Assembly: GCF_901764995.1 (NCBI RefSeq)
Contig: NZ_CABFKI010000002.1
Location: 62,001 to 126,000, forward strand
DNA from: Actinobacillus porcinus
GTDB taxonomy: Bacteria > Pseudomonadota > Gammaproteobacteria > Enterobacterales > Pasteurellaceae
DNA: 64,000 bases
Reading direction: 5' to 3'
Made by a program: the position numbers and the translations under genes. A model generated the notes under the pieces. The model had not been told where the DNA came from. It saw only the letters and a program-made list of their open reading frames with translations, and ran no database searches. Positions 56,852 through 64,000 of the stretch are shown in pieces (within the stretch, counting starts at the first letter, position 1; the number at the start of each line of letters is the position of its first letter).

Positions 56852-57331
56852 TTATTTCAAATGGTTTAGAATCTGTTCACCTTGCGTGCTGTTTGTCACC
56901 AATACAATCTCACGCCCGTTATCTACATAGGTAATATTTACCATTAAATCCGGTTCAGCAAGCAATCTGGCTCCTTTTTCTGCCCATTCCACAAGACAAA
57001 TACTGTTAGCCGAAAAATAATCGCGAATGCCCATAAACTCAAGTTCTTCGGGATCGCTTAGGCGATATAAATCAAAATGATAAATCTGTTTGCCTTGTAA
57101 ATGATATTCTTCCACTAAGGTATAAGTTGGGCTTTTGACATTACCTTGATGCCCTAATCCCTGAATCATTCCACGGCTTAAGGTGGTTTTGCCTGCACCA
57201 AGATCGCCATTTAAGTAAAGGGTAATGCCTGTTTGGGTTGAAACCCTGCAAATAGCCGAAATCAGTTTCTGACCAAAGGCAATCATCGCGGTTTCGTCAG
57301 GTAAAAATTGGCGGAATGTATTCGATGTCAT
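56852..57331 (-). CDS. tsaE: tRNA threonylcarbamoyladenosine biosynthesis ATPase TsaE
   Basis: Works with TsaB, TsaC and TsaD to make t6A37 in ANN-decoding tRNAs. It is 159 residues, the normal length. Walker A GDLGAGKTT is at 42-50, followed by the conserved VKSPTYTLVEEY and FDLYRLSDPEELEFMG. It is the first gene of the tsaE-amiB-mutL-miaA-hfq-hflX series, 66 bases before amiB. Confidence 0.96.
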   Translation of the reverse strand: MTSNTFRQFLPDETAMIAFGQKLISAICRVSTQTGITLYLNGDLGAGKTTLSRGMIQGLGHQGNVKSPTYTLVEEYHLQGKQIYHFDLYRLSDPEELEFMGIRDYFSANSICLVEWAEKGARLLAEPDLMVNITYVDNGREIVLVTNSTQGEQILNHLK

Positions 57332-57481
57332 AATGTGCTTGCGTGATCTTAGATTCGTTAAAAATAGACCGAATTGTACCGCACTTTTATGATTTTCAAT
57401 AGGGGAAAAATATGAAATGATAAGGAATGGTTAATGGGAATAATAAAAAAGGACGCTGTAAAAAAGCGTCCTAAAAGAATT

Positions 57482-57557
<76 letters not shown>

Positions 57558-57660
57558 GTAGCGACATGTTGTCGAAAACAGGGCGTATTATACAAATGTT
57601 TTTAGACCATGCAAGCAAAATTTTTTAAATTGAGTTTGTTTGTTTTAAAAATAAACAGAA

Positions 57661-58209
57661 TTAGTCTAATTTAATAAAATGTTCACGATAATAAGCCAAT
57701 TCTTTGATACTTTCACGGATATCATCTAGTGCCAAATGGGTATTGGTTTTGGTAAATCCTTCCAAAATTTCAGGCTTCCAACGGCGCGCTAGCTCTTTCA
57801 GCGTGCTGACATCTAAATGACGATAGTGAAAATAATCCGCTAAATCAGGCATATATTTGTAAAGAAAACGCTTATCTTGGGCAATGCTGTTGCCACAAAT
57901 AGGGGAAGCCCCTTTAGGCACCCACTTTTTCAGAAAATCAAGGGTTTGTAGCTCTGCAGCACGCTCGGTTAATTTACTTACTTTCACCCGTTCGACCAAC
58001 CCATTTTCCGTATGAGTTTTTACGCACCACTCGCTCATTTTGCTTAATAATTCATCGGATTGATGAACTGCAAGCACAGGGCCTTCCGCTAAAATATTGA
58101 GATTCTTATCGGTGACAATCGTTGCAATTTCAATAATTCGCTCTTTTTCGGGATCTAACCCCGTCATTTCCAAATCAATCCAAATGAGATTTTCTTTATC
58201 TTGTGCCAT
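57661..58209 (-). CDS. orn: Oligoribonuclease
   Basis: A DEDDh 3'-5' exonuclease that degrades di- to pentaribonucleotides, including pGpG; usually essential. It is 182 residues long. Asp12 and Glu14 in [11 protein letters not shown] form Exo I, and [10 protein letters not shown] and [12 protein letters not shown] supply the other acidic residues and His. Divergent from rsgA, as in E. coli. Confidence 0.97.
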   Translation of the reverse strand: MAQDKENLIWIDLEMTGLDPEKERIIEIATIVTDKNLNILAEGPVLAVHQSDELLSKMSEWCVKTHTENGLVERVKVSKLTERAAELQTLDFLKKWVPKGASPICGNSIAQDKRFLYKYMPDLADYFHYRHLDVSTLKELARRWKPEILEGFTKTNTHLALDDIRESIKELAYYREHFIKLD

Positions 58210-58269
58210 AATTTCAGTATCCTATGTTAAATTTTTTGCAATTCTACCTGAAAATTAACCGCACTTTAA

Positions 58270-59316
58270 ATGGCAAAACATAAATTAACTCAAAATCAAA
58301 AACGCCGTATTCATTCAAATAATGCGAAAACTCTTGATCGTCATCGCCGTCAAGCCAAAAAAGACATTGACTGGCAAGATGAAATGTTGGGGGAAACCCA
58401 AGACGGCGTAGTCGTTACACGCTATTCGATGCACGCCGATATTGAAGACGCGCAAGGCGATATTTTTCGCTGTAATTTGCGCCGCACTTTAGCCGGCGTG
58501 GTGGTGGGCGATCACGTGGTTTGGCGCAAAGGCCATGAACAATTACAAGGCATTAGCGGCGTAGTTGAAGCCGTACAACCGCGCAAAAACGAATTGTCGC
58601 GCCCCGATTATTATGATGGCTTAAAAGTGATGGCATCAAATATTGATCGCATTATTATCGTCTCTGCGGTATTGCCGGCTTTGTCCTTGAATATTATTGA
58701 CCGTTATTTGGTGATTTGTGAAAACGCCAATATTCCCGCGGTGATTGTGCTTAACAAGGTCGACTTATTGTCTGATGAAGAAAGAGAATGGGCAAAAACG
58801 CAGCTGCAAATTTATGAAACACTGGGTTATCAAACGCTGATGATTTCTGCACAAACCGGCGAAAATATGGATAAATTAACCGCACTTTTAGCGGAAGGAA
58901 CATCGATTTTTGTGGGGCAATCAGGGGTGGGCAAATCAAGTCTTGTTAACCATATTTTGCCTGAAGTGCAAGCACAAACCGGTGAAGTGAGTAGCACATC
59001 CGGGTTAGGGCAACATACCACAACCGCTTCGCGTCTCTATCATTTGCCTCAAGGGGGCAATTTAATTGACAGCCCGGGGATCCGTGAATTTGGCTTATGG
59101 CATTTAGAACCGGATCAAATTACAAAAGGGTATCGCGAGTTCCAATATTTTTTAGGCACCTGTAAATTCCGTGATTGTAAACATCTCAATGATCCGGGGT
59201 GCGCTTTACGGGAAGCTCTTGAACAAGGAAAAATTCATCCTGTACGGTTTGAAAATTATCATCGCTTGATTTTAAGTCGTGATGAGAACAAATCACAGCG
59301 TCATTTCGTGGAATAA
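58270..59316 (+). CDS. rsgA: Ribosome small subunit-dependent GTPase RsgA
   Basis: A late 30S assembly factor with a circularly permuted GTPase domain: NKVD (162-165, G4) precedes the P-loop GQSGVGKSS (216-224). An OB fold fills about 40-110, and the C-terminal zinc finger has [14 protein letters not shown]. The 348 residues match the family. The start is unusual: an uptake core (ACCGCACTTT) ends 3 bases before the ATG, where a ribosome-binding site would lie, and no clear Shine-Dalgarno sequence is visible. Confidence 0.95.
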   Translation: MAKHKLTQNQKRRIHSNNAKTLDRHRRQAKKDIDWQDEMLGETQDGVVVTRYSMHADIEDAQGDIFRCNLRRTLAGVVVGDHVVWRKGHEQLQGISGVVEAVQPRKNELSRPDYYDGLKVMASNIDRIIIVSAVLPALSLNIIDRYLVICENANIPAVIVLNKVDLLSDEEREWAKTQLQIYETLGYQTLMISAQTGENMDKLTALLAEGTSIFVGQSGVGKSSLVNHILPEVQAQTGEVSSTSGLGQHTTTASRLYHLPQGGNLIDSPGIREFGLWHLEPDQITKGYREFQYFLGTCKFRDCKHLNDPGCALREALEQGKIHPVRFENYHRLILSRDENKSQRHFVE

Positions 59317-59413
59317 TGCTTTGTGCTATAACGCTAACTTAGTCTAAAACGGAATTTTTTCTTTTAAAAATTTGTTAAAAAAGCTCAAAATAACAGCAAA
59401 TCGATAATTTTTT

Positions 59414-59474
59414 TGTGATCTACTTCAAATTTTGTAGTGATTTAGCTTGATTAATTAAGCAGAATATTGATACT
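59414..59474 (+). promoter_or_regulatory. CRP-like site and promoter of the PTS operon
   Basis: TGTGA-N6-TCAAA (59414-59429) resembles a CRP site. Downstream, TTGATT (59447-59452) and GATACT (59469-59474) form a promoter with 16-base spacing. ptsH starts 156 bases later. Control of pts by CRP-cAMP is known in E. coli. The 313-base gap otherwise holds an uptake core and no gene. Confidence 0.5.
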
Positions 59475-59629
59475 AGGGACTGAAATTTTTGCGCGCAAGA
59501 ATAGTCGGTTTTCCGACCGCACTCTTAGGTGTGTTTGGTTGAACGATTTTGCTCGAGAGTTTTGGTGATGAGTTTGCTGTTTGAAGTCATCACAGAATGT
59601 TTACCTTAACTTAAAATAAAGGACAAATT

Positions 59630-59887
59630 ATGTACTCAAAAGACGTTGAAATTACAGCAGCTGCAGGTTTACATACTCGCCCGGCAGCACAGTTCGTTAA
59701 AGAAGCAAAAGCATTCGCTTCAGACATTACTGTTACATCTGCAGGTAAAAGCGCGAGCGCAAAAAGCCTATTTAAATTACAAACCTTAGGTTTAACTCAA
59801 GGCACTGTTATTACAATCTCTGCAGAAGGCGAAGATGAGCAAGCTGCAGTTGATCATTTAGTGGCTTTAGTTCCAACTTTAGAATAA
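59630..59887 (+). CDS. ptsH: Phosphocarrier protein HPr
   Basis: Carries phosphate from enzyme I to the sugar-specific EII proteins. It is 85 residues long with the active His15 in [11 protein letters not shown] and Ser46 in [13 protein letters not shown] ribosome site AAAGGA precedes the ATG. First gene of ptsH-ptsI-crr. Confidence 0.98.
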   Translation: MYSKDVEITAAAGLHTRPAAQFVKEAKAFASDITVTSAGKSASAKSLFKLQTLGLTQGTVITISAEGEDEQAAVDHLVALVPTLE

Positions 59888-59896
59888 TTTTTGTTT

Positions 59897-59950
59897 AGCC
59901 ATAAGACTGAACATTTCCTGCTATAAGCAGGAAAAGTGGGTTTTATGGCT
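59897..59950 (+). terminator. Nested hairpin between ptsH and ptsI
   Basis: AGCCATAA (59897-59904) pairs with TTATGGCT (59943-59950), enclosing TTTCCTGC-TATAA-GCAGGAAA (59914-59934). A few T residues follow. It probably reduces read-through, making HPr more abundant than enzyme I, and protects the ptsH mRNA end. Confidence 0.65.
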
Positions 59951-59995
59951 ATTATTTTATATACATAATCAGGCTATAAAATAGAAGGTTAAATC

Positions 59996-61723
59996 ATGAT
60001 TTCAGGAATTCCAGCTTCTCCAGGTATTGTTTTTGGTAAAGCACTTGTACTTAAAGAAGAAAAAATTATTATTGATAACCAAAAAATTTCAGAAGATCAA
60101 ATTGATGCTGAAATTGCACGTTTTTATGAAGGGCGTACTGCAGCAGTAGCGCAATTAAGCTCAATTCGTGATCGTGCCTTAAAATCTTTAGGGGAAGACA
60201 AAGCCGCTATTTTTGAAGGTCATTTGATGATCTTAGAAGATGAAGAATTGGAAGAAGAAATCATTAGTTATATTCGTTCTAATAAAGCCAATGCTGCTGC
60301 GGCGGCAAGTAAAATTATCGATCAACAGGTAGAAATGTTATCTGAAATCGATGATGAATATTTAAAAGAACGTGCAGGCGATATTCGCGATATTGGTAAC
60401 CGTTTATTGAAAAATATCTTAGGTATGCATATCGTGGATTTGGGTGAAATCAATGAAGAAGCTATTTTAGTGGCTTATGATTTAACCCCATCTGAGACAG
60501 CACAATTAAACTTAGACAAAGTGTTAGGTTTTATCACAGATATCGGTGGTCGTACATCACACACCTCTATTATGGCACGTTCATTAGAGTTACCTGCGAT
60601 TGTGGGGACAAATAATGTTACAGAGCAAGTGAATACCGGCGATTACTTAATCCTTGATGCGGTAAATAATGCCGTTTATGTGAATCCAACACGTGAACAA
60701 ATCGAAAAATTAAAAGCACAACAAGTACAATTAGCAGAAGAAAAAGCGGAATTAGCAAAATTAAAAGATTTACCTGCATTGACGTTAGACGGTCATCGTG
60801 TGGATGTTGTGGCAAATATTGGTACCATCCGTGACTGTGACGGTGCAGACCGCAATGGCGCAGAAGGGGTTGGTTTATACCGTACTGAATTCTTATTTAT
60901 GGATCGTGATAGCCTTCCATCAGAAGAAGAACAATTCCAAGCTTATAAAGAAGTGGTTGAAGCTATGAATGGTCGTATCGTGGTGTTACGTACCATGGAC
61001 ATCGGTGGTGATAAAGAATTACCATATTTAAATTTACCAAAAGAGATGAATCCGTTCTTAGGCTGGCGTGCCGTTCGTATTGCCATGGATCGCCGTGAAA
61101 TTTTACATGCTCAATTACGTGCGGTTTTACGCGCTTCAGCATTTGGTAAACTGGCGGTCATGTTCCCGATGATTATTTCGGTAGAAGAAATTCGTGAATT
61201 AAAATCCGTTATCGAAACATTAAAACAAGAATTACGTAACGAAGGCAAAGCCTTTGATGAAAATATTCAAGTTGGCGTAATGGTAGAAACGCCGTCAGCT
61301 GCGGTGAATGCAAAATTCTTAGCGAAAGAAGTGGACTTCTTTAGTATCGGTACAAACGATTTAACACAATACACTTTAGCGGTTGACCGTGGTAACGAAA
61401 TGATTTCTCATTTATACAACCCAATGTCGCCGTCCGTATTAGGTTTAATCAAACAAGTCATTGATGCTTCACATGCCGAAGGTAAATGGACAGGTATGTG
61501 TGGTGAGCTTGCCGGTGATGAGCGCGCTACCTTATTATTGTTAGGTATGGGCTTAGATGAGTTCAGTATGAGTGCAATTTCTGTGCCAAGAATTAAAAAA
61601 TTAATTCGTAATGTGAACTATGCAGATGCAAAAGCCTTAGCTGAAAAAGCGTTGCAAGTACCAACTGCAGCAGAAATTGAACAATTAGTTGATGAATTCT
61701 TAAAAGAAAAAACATTAAACTAG
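59996..61723 (+). CDS. ptsI: PTS enzyme I (phosphoenolpyruvate-protein phosphotransferase)
   Basis: Takes phosphate from PEP and passes it to HPr, in the cytosol. At 575 residues it equals E. coli enzyme I. The phosphorylated His189 lies in [21 protein letters not shown], a slightly longer view of the family signature. The C-terminal PEP-binding barrel contains [14 protein letters not shown], and [16 protein letters not shown] with the catalytic region MCGELAGD. A ribosome site AGAAGG precedes the start. Second gene of the operon. Confidence 0.98.
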   Translation: MISGIPASPGIVFGKALVLKEEKIIIDNQKISEDQIDAEIARFYEGRTAAVAQLSSIRDRALKSLGEDKAAIFEGHLMILEDEELEEEIISYIRSNKANAAAAASKIIDQQVEMLSEIDDEYLKERAGDIRDIGNRLLKNILGMHIVDLGEINEEAILVAYDLTPSETAQLNLDKVLGFITDIGGRTSHTSIMARSLELPAIVGTNNVTEQVNTGDYLILDAVNNAVYVNPTREQIEKLKAQQVQLAEEKAELAKLKDLPALTLDGHRVDVVANIGTIRDCDGADRNGAEGVGLYRTEFLFMDRDSLPSEEEQFQAYKEVVEAMNGRIVVLRTMDIGGDKELPYLNLPKEMNPFLGWRAVRIAMDRREILHAQLRAVLRASAFGKLAVMFPMIISVEEIRELKSVIETLKQELRNEGKAFDENIQVGVMVETPSAAVNAKFLAKEVDFFSIGTNDLTQYTLAVDRGNEMISHLYNPMSPSVLGLIKQVIDASHAEGKWTGMCGELAGDERATLLLLGMGLDEFSMSAISVPRIKKLIRNVNYADAKALAEKALQVPTAAEIEQLVDEFLKEKTLN

Positions 61724-61785
61724 ATACAAATGGAAATTTTTGCGTTAGAATACGTGAAAGTTTCAATTAGTTAGGAGACAAGTAA

Positions 61786-62286
61786 ATGGGCTTTTTTGCT
61801 AAATTATTCGGTTCAAAAGAGAGCCAAGCGGTAGATGTGAAAATTTATGCACCTTTATCAGGTGAAATCGTAAATATTGAAGATGTACCAGATGTGGTTT
61901 TCTCTGAAAAAATCGTAGGTGATGGTGTTGCAATTAACCCAACTGGTGACGTAATCGTTGCGCCGGTTGATGGAACAATTGGCAAAATCTTTGAAACGAA
62001 CCACGCATTCTCAATGGAATCTGCGGAAGGTGTTGAATTATTTGTGCACTTCGGTATCGATACTGTTGAATTAAAAGGTGAAGGCTTTACTCGTGTAGCA
62101 CAAGAAGGTCAAGCCGTAAAACGTGGTGACGTGATTATCAAATTTGATTTAGAACTTTTAAAAGCTAAAGCAAAATCAGTACTAACCCCAGTGGTTATTT
62201 CTAATATGGATGAAATCAGCCATATTGAGAAAAAAGCAGGTACAGTTGTTGCTGGCGAATCTGAAGTTTTATCACTTAAAAAATAA
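61786..62286 (+). CDS. crr: PTS glucose-type EIIA component Crr
   Basis: A 166-residue EIIA(Glc) protein, phosphate carrier and regulator of adenylate cyclase and permeases. The active histidine is H88 in [11 protein letters not shown], with H73 (TNHAFS) as the second active-site His. The N-terminus is amphipathic ([10 protein letters not shown]), which may touch the membrane. A good ribosome site AGGAG is present. In naturally competent Pasteurellaceae, EIIA-dependent cAMP production helps to induce competence, which fits the many uptake sequences in this genome. Confidence 0.97.
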   Translation: MGFFAKLFGSKESQAVDVKIYAPLSGEIVNIEDVPDVVFSEKIVGDGVAINPTGDVIVAPVDGTIGKIFETNHAFSMESAEGVELFVHFGIDTVELKGEGFTRVAQEGQAVKRGDVIIKFDLELLKAKAKSVLTPVVISNMDEISHIEKKAGTVVAGESEVLSLKK

Positions 62287-62344
62287 TGTGTTGAATAAGA
62301 AACCGGCTATTTAAAATAGGCAGTTTCTATTTGTTAATTATCCC

Positions 62345-62376
62345 AAAAGTTCGCTTAGCTTTAAGCGGACTTTTTC
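62345..62376 (+). terminator. crr terminator
   Basis: AAGT-CGCTT pairs with AAGCG-ACTTTTT around AGCTTT, about 60 bases after the crr stop and just before ybaB. Confidence 0.8.
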
Positions 62377-62393
62377 TTTCATAAGGAACGAAT

Positions 62394-62723
62394 ATGTTTG
62401 GAAAAGCGGGTTTAGGCGGCTTGATGAAGCAAGCGCAACAAATGCAAGAGCGTATGCAAAAAATGCAGGAAGAAATTGCGCAATTAGAAGTGACAGGCGA
62501 GTCTGGTGCAGGTTTGGTCAAAATTACCATTAATGGCGCGCACAACTGCCGCCGTATTGATATTGATCCATCTTTAATGGAAGATGACAAAGAAATGTTG
62601 GAAGACTTAATTGCCGCAGCATTTAATGATGCCGTACGCCGTGCGGATGAATTACAAAAAGAAAAAATGGCTTCAGTCACAGCAGGTATGCCGTTACCAC
62701 CGGGATTTAAAATGCCATTTTAA
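62394..62723 (+). CDS. ybaB: Nucleoid-associated protein YbaB/EbfC
   Basis: A 109-residue dimeric DNA-binding protein. It starts [20 protein letters not shown], the usual N-terminal helix, followed by the beta sheet with [20 protein letters not shown]. It is placed before recR as in most bacteria. A ribosome site AAGGAA precedes the start. The dnaX gene that often comes first is not here; a terminator separates it from crr. Confidence 0.95.
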   Translation: MFGKAGLGGLMKQAQQMQERMQKMQEEIAQLEVTGESGAGLVKITINGAHNCRRIDIDPSLMEDDKEMLEDLIAAAFNDAVRRADELQKEKMASVTAGMPLPPGFKMPF

Positions 62724-62742
62724 TAAAACATGTTAAATTTTC

Positions 62743-62767
62743 ACCGCACTTTTTAAGTGCGGTTTGT
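62743..62767 (+). terminator. Inverted uptake-sequence hairpin between ybaB and recR
   Basis: ACCGCACTT (62743-62751), short loop, AAGTGCGGT (62755-62763), then TTGTTTTT. It may partly end ybaB transcription before recR. Confidence 0.7.
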
Positions 62768-62781
62768 TTTTAAGGATGTTT

Positions 62782-63384
62782 ATGCAAAGTAGTTCACTTT
62801 TAGAAAGCCTTATTGAAAACCTTCGTTGTTTACCTGGGGTTGGTCCTAAGTCAGCACAGCGAATGGCCTATCATTTATTACAACGCAATCGTAGTGGTGG
62901 CATGAATTTGGCGCGGGCGTTGACAGATGCCATGTCGAAAATAGGGCATTGCCAAGCTTGTCGGGATTTTACGGAAGAAGAAACTTGCCATATTTGTAAT
63001 AATCCCCGCCGCCAAAATTCGGGTCTATTGTGTGTGGTAGAGATGCCGGCAGATATTCAAGCGATTGAGCAAACAGGACAATTTTCAGGGCGTTATTTTG
63101 TCTTAATGGGGCATCTTTCTCCCTTAGACGGTATTGGGCCACGAGAAATTGGCTTGGATTTACTGCAAAAACGTTTGCAAGACGAACAATTCACAGAAGT
63201 CATTTTAGCTACAAACCCTACGATTGAAGGCGATGCCACTGCAAATTATATTGCGGAAATGTGCTTCCAACAGGGGATAAAAGTAAGTCGTATCGCCCAT
63301 GGCGTACCCGTGGGTGGGGAACTTGAAATGGTGGACGGAAATACGCTTACTCACTCATTATTAGGCCGACGCGAATTAGGATAA
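62782..63384 (+). CDS. recR: Recombination mediator RecR
   Basis: Works with RecF and RecO to load RecA on gapped DNA. From the ATG at 62782 it has 200 residues and begins [33 protein letters not shown]-like, as in E. coli; AAGGA is 6-7 bases upstream, and the earlier in-frame ATG codons give non-conserved extra residues. The zinc finger is [16 protein letters not shown], and the Toprim domain covers [15 protein letters not shown]. It is 3 bases from the next gene. Confidence 0.96.
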   Translation: MQSSSLLESLIENLRCLPGVGPKSAQRMAYHLLQRNRSGGMNLARALTDAMSKIGHCQACRDFTEEETCHICNNPRRQNSGLLCVVEMPADIQAIEQTGQFSGRYFVLMGHLSPLDGIGPREIGLDLLQKRLQDEQFTEVILATNPTIEGDATANYIAEMCFQQGIKVSRIAHGVPVGGELEMVDGNTLTHSLLGRRELG

Positions 63385-63387
63385 TTT

Positions 63388-63945
63388 ATGTCAGAACAAA
63401 CCTTAAATAATTTTTCATTGATTAGCCGCTTATTTGGCAATCTTTTTTATCGTGCGCCTAGCGATGAAATTCTTGCTGGCGTATTTTCTTGGTTACAGCA
63501 AAAAGGTCTTGAGCAAGTTTGGGCATTGGATACGGATAAAGAAAGCCAATCTGCCATCGAGAGCTTGCAAATGCCTGTTGCAATTGATGTTTTACAAAAA
63601 GAATATGAAGCCATTTTTCTTCGTGAAAATGGTGTTTCTACTCAACTTTCTGATTATGGCGTAAATATTGCGGATTTTGTTCAATTTCGGCAAGAACGCG
63701 GAATGCCAATGGTTGAAAGTGCGGATCATTTTGGTTTAGTTTTTTTAACGGCTTCATGGATTGAAGATAACTTAGATTCAGTAGATGCCCAACGCCAGCT
63801 GTTTGAACAGTTCTTATTGCCTTGTGCGAATAAGTTTTTATCTAAAGTGGAAAGCGCTGCAAAATTGCCTTTTTATCGCTCTTTGGCCGTGTTAAGTCGA
63901 GAAATCCTTGCGGCAATGGCAGATGAGTTGGATGAAGTGGAATAA
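63388..63945 (+). CDS. TorD-family chaperone, YcdY-like
   Basis: A 185-residue all-helical cytosolic protein of the TorD/DmsD redox-enzyme-chaperone superfamily, closest in pattern to YcdY: ISRLFGNLFYRAPSD at the start, QFRQERGMPMVESADHFGLVFLTASWIED in the middle, and LPFYRSLAVLSREILAAM near the end. TorD-type proteins help cofactor insertion into molybdoenzymes and check Tat signal peptides; YcdY is linked to the zinc protein YcdX instead. The client here is unknown. Only 3 bases separate it from recR, so it is co-transcribed. Confidence 0.82.
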   Translation: MSEQTLNNFSLISRLFGNLFYRAPSDEILAGVFSWLQQKGLEQVWALDTDKESQSAIESLQMPVAIDVLQKEYEAIFLRENGVSTQLSDYGVNIADFVQFRQERGMPMVESADHFGLVFLTASWIEDNLDSVDAQRQLFEQFLLPCANKFLSKVESAAKLPFYRSLAVLSREILAAMADELDEVE

Positions 63946-63978
63946 TGATGAATAATGAAAGGGGATAGCCCTCTCATA

Positions 63979-63999
63979 CCCTATACGAGCCGTATAGGG
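63979..63999. repeat. CCCTATACG palindrome
   Basis: CCCTATACG-AGC-CGTATAGGG, the reverse complement of the element at 50325-50345, about 35 bases after the last gene of the window. Possible terminator. Confidence 0.7.
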
Positions 64000-64000
64000 C

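Overview
The window reads as a chromosomal segment of a Pasteurellaceae bacterium of the Haemophilus/Aggregatibacter group. The evidence is the very frequent 9-base DNA-uptake core AAGTGCGGT and its complement, present between genes (often as inverted pairs acting as terminators) and inside genes; a P5/OmpA-type porin; a short TyrR; and gene neighbourhoods of gammaproteobacterial type (tsaE-amiB-mutL-miaA-hfq-hflX, orn/rsgA, mrp/metG, rluC/rne, ptsH-ptsI-crr, ybaB-recR). I did not identify the species.

Layout. 0.2-3.3 kb: trigger factor, folD, tRNA-Pro and tRNA-Arg, and a decayed phage integrase beside tRNA-Arg. 3.4-8 kb: trhP and the large flavin/Fe-S dehydrogenase ydiJ. 8-12 kb: ompA, a lemA/TPM-domain cluster and grxD. 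12-17 kb: rluC divergent from rne, which has a long leader. 17-22 kb: an AT-rich orphan gene resembling a glycosyltransferase, then apbC divergent from metG. 22-29.5 kb: a giant trimeric autotransporter adhesin with a 10-bp tandem repeat and a terminator-like hairpin in its leader, and a one-base frameshift in a G run that separates its signal peptide from its body. 29.7-33.4 kb: an esterase-like gene, an IS remnant, rpsO, tRNA-Ser, a doubtful hypothetical gene and a TacA/TacT-type toxin-antitoxin pair. 33.5-43 kb: cmoB-putP, rng, and a three-gene type I secretion operon (TolC-like, LapB-like, HlyD-like) with no recognisable substrate gene. 43-50 kb: tldD, argD behind a double ARG box, a chalcone-isomerase-like exported protein, fumC, ycjF and tyrR. 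50-57.6 kb: the hfq superoperon, in which AmiB has an expanded LysM region, then tRNA-Gly. 57.6-64 kb: orn, rsgA, the PTS operon, ybaB, recR and a TorD/YcdY-like chaperone.

Most of the window is housekeeping. RNA metabolism is strongly represented: RNase E, RNase G, oligoribonuclease, Hfq, RluC, MiaA, TsaE, TrhP and CmoB. TrhP and CmoB act in succession on wobble uridine, and two of their expected substrate tRNAs (Pro-UGG, Ser-UGA) are encoded here. The accessory and most unusual part is the adhesin locus with its repeat-bearing leader and frameshift, followed by the orphan glycosyltransferase-like gene, the type I secretion operon, the LysM expansion and a set of mobile palindromic intergenic repeats.
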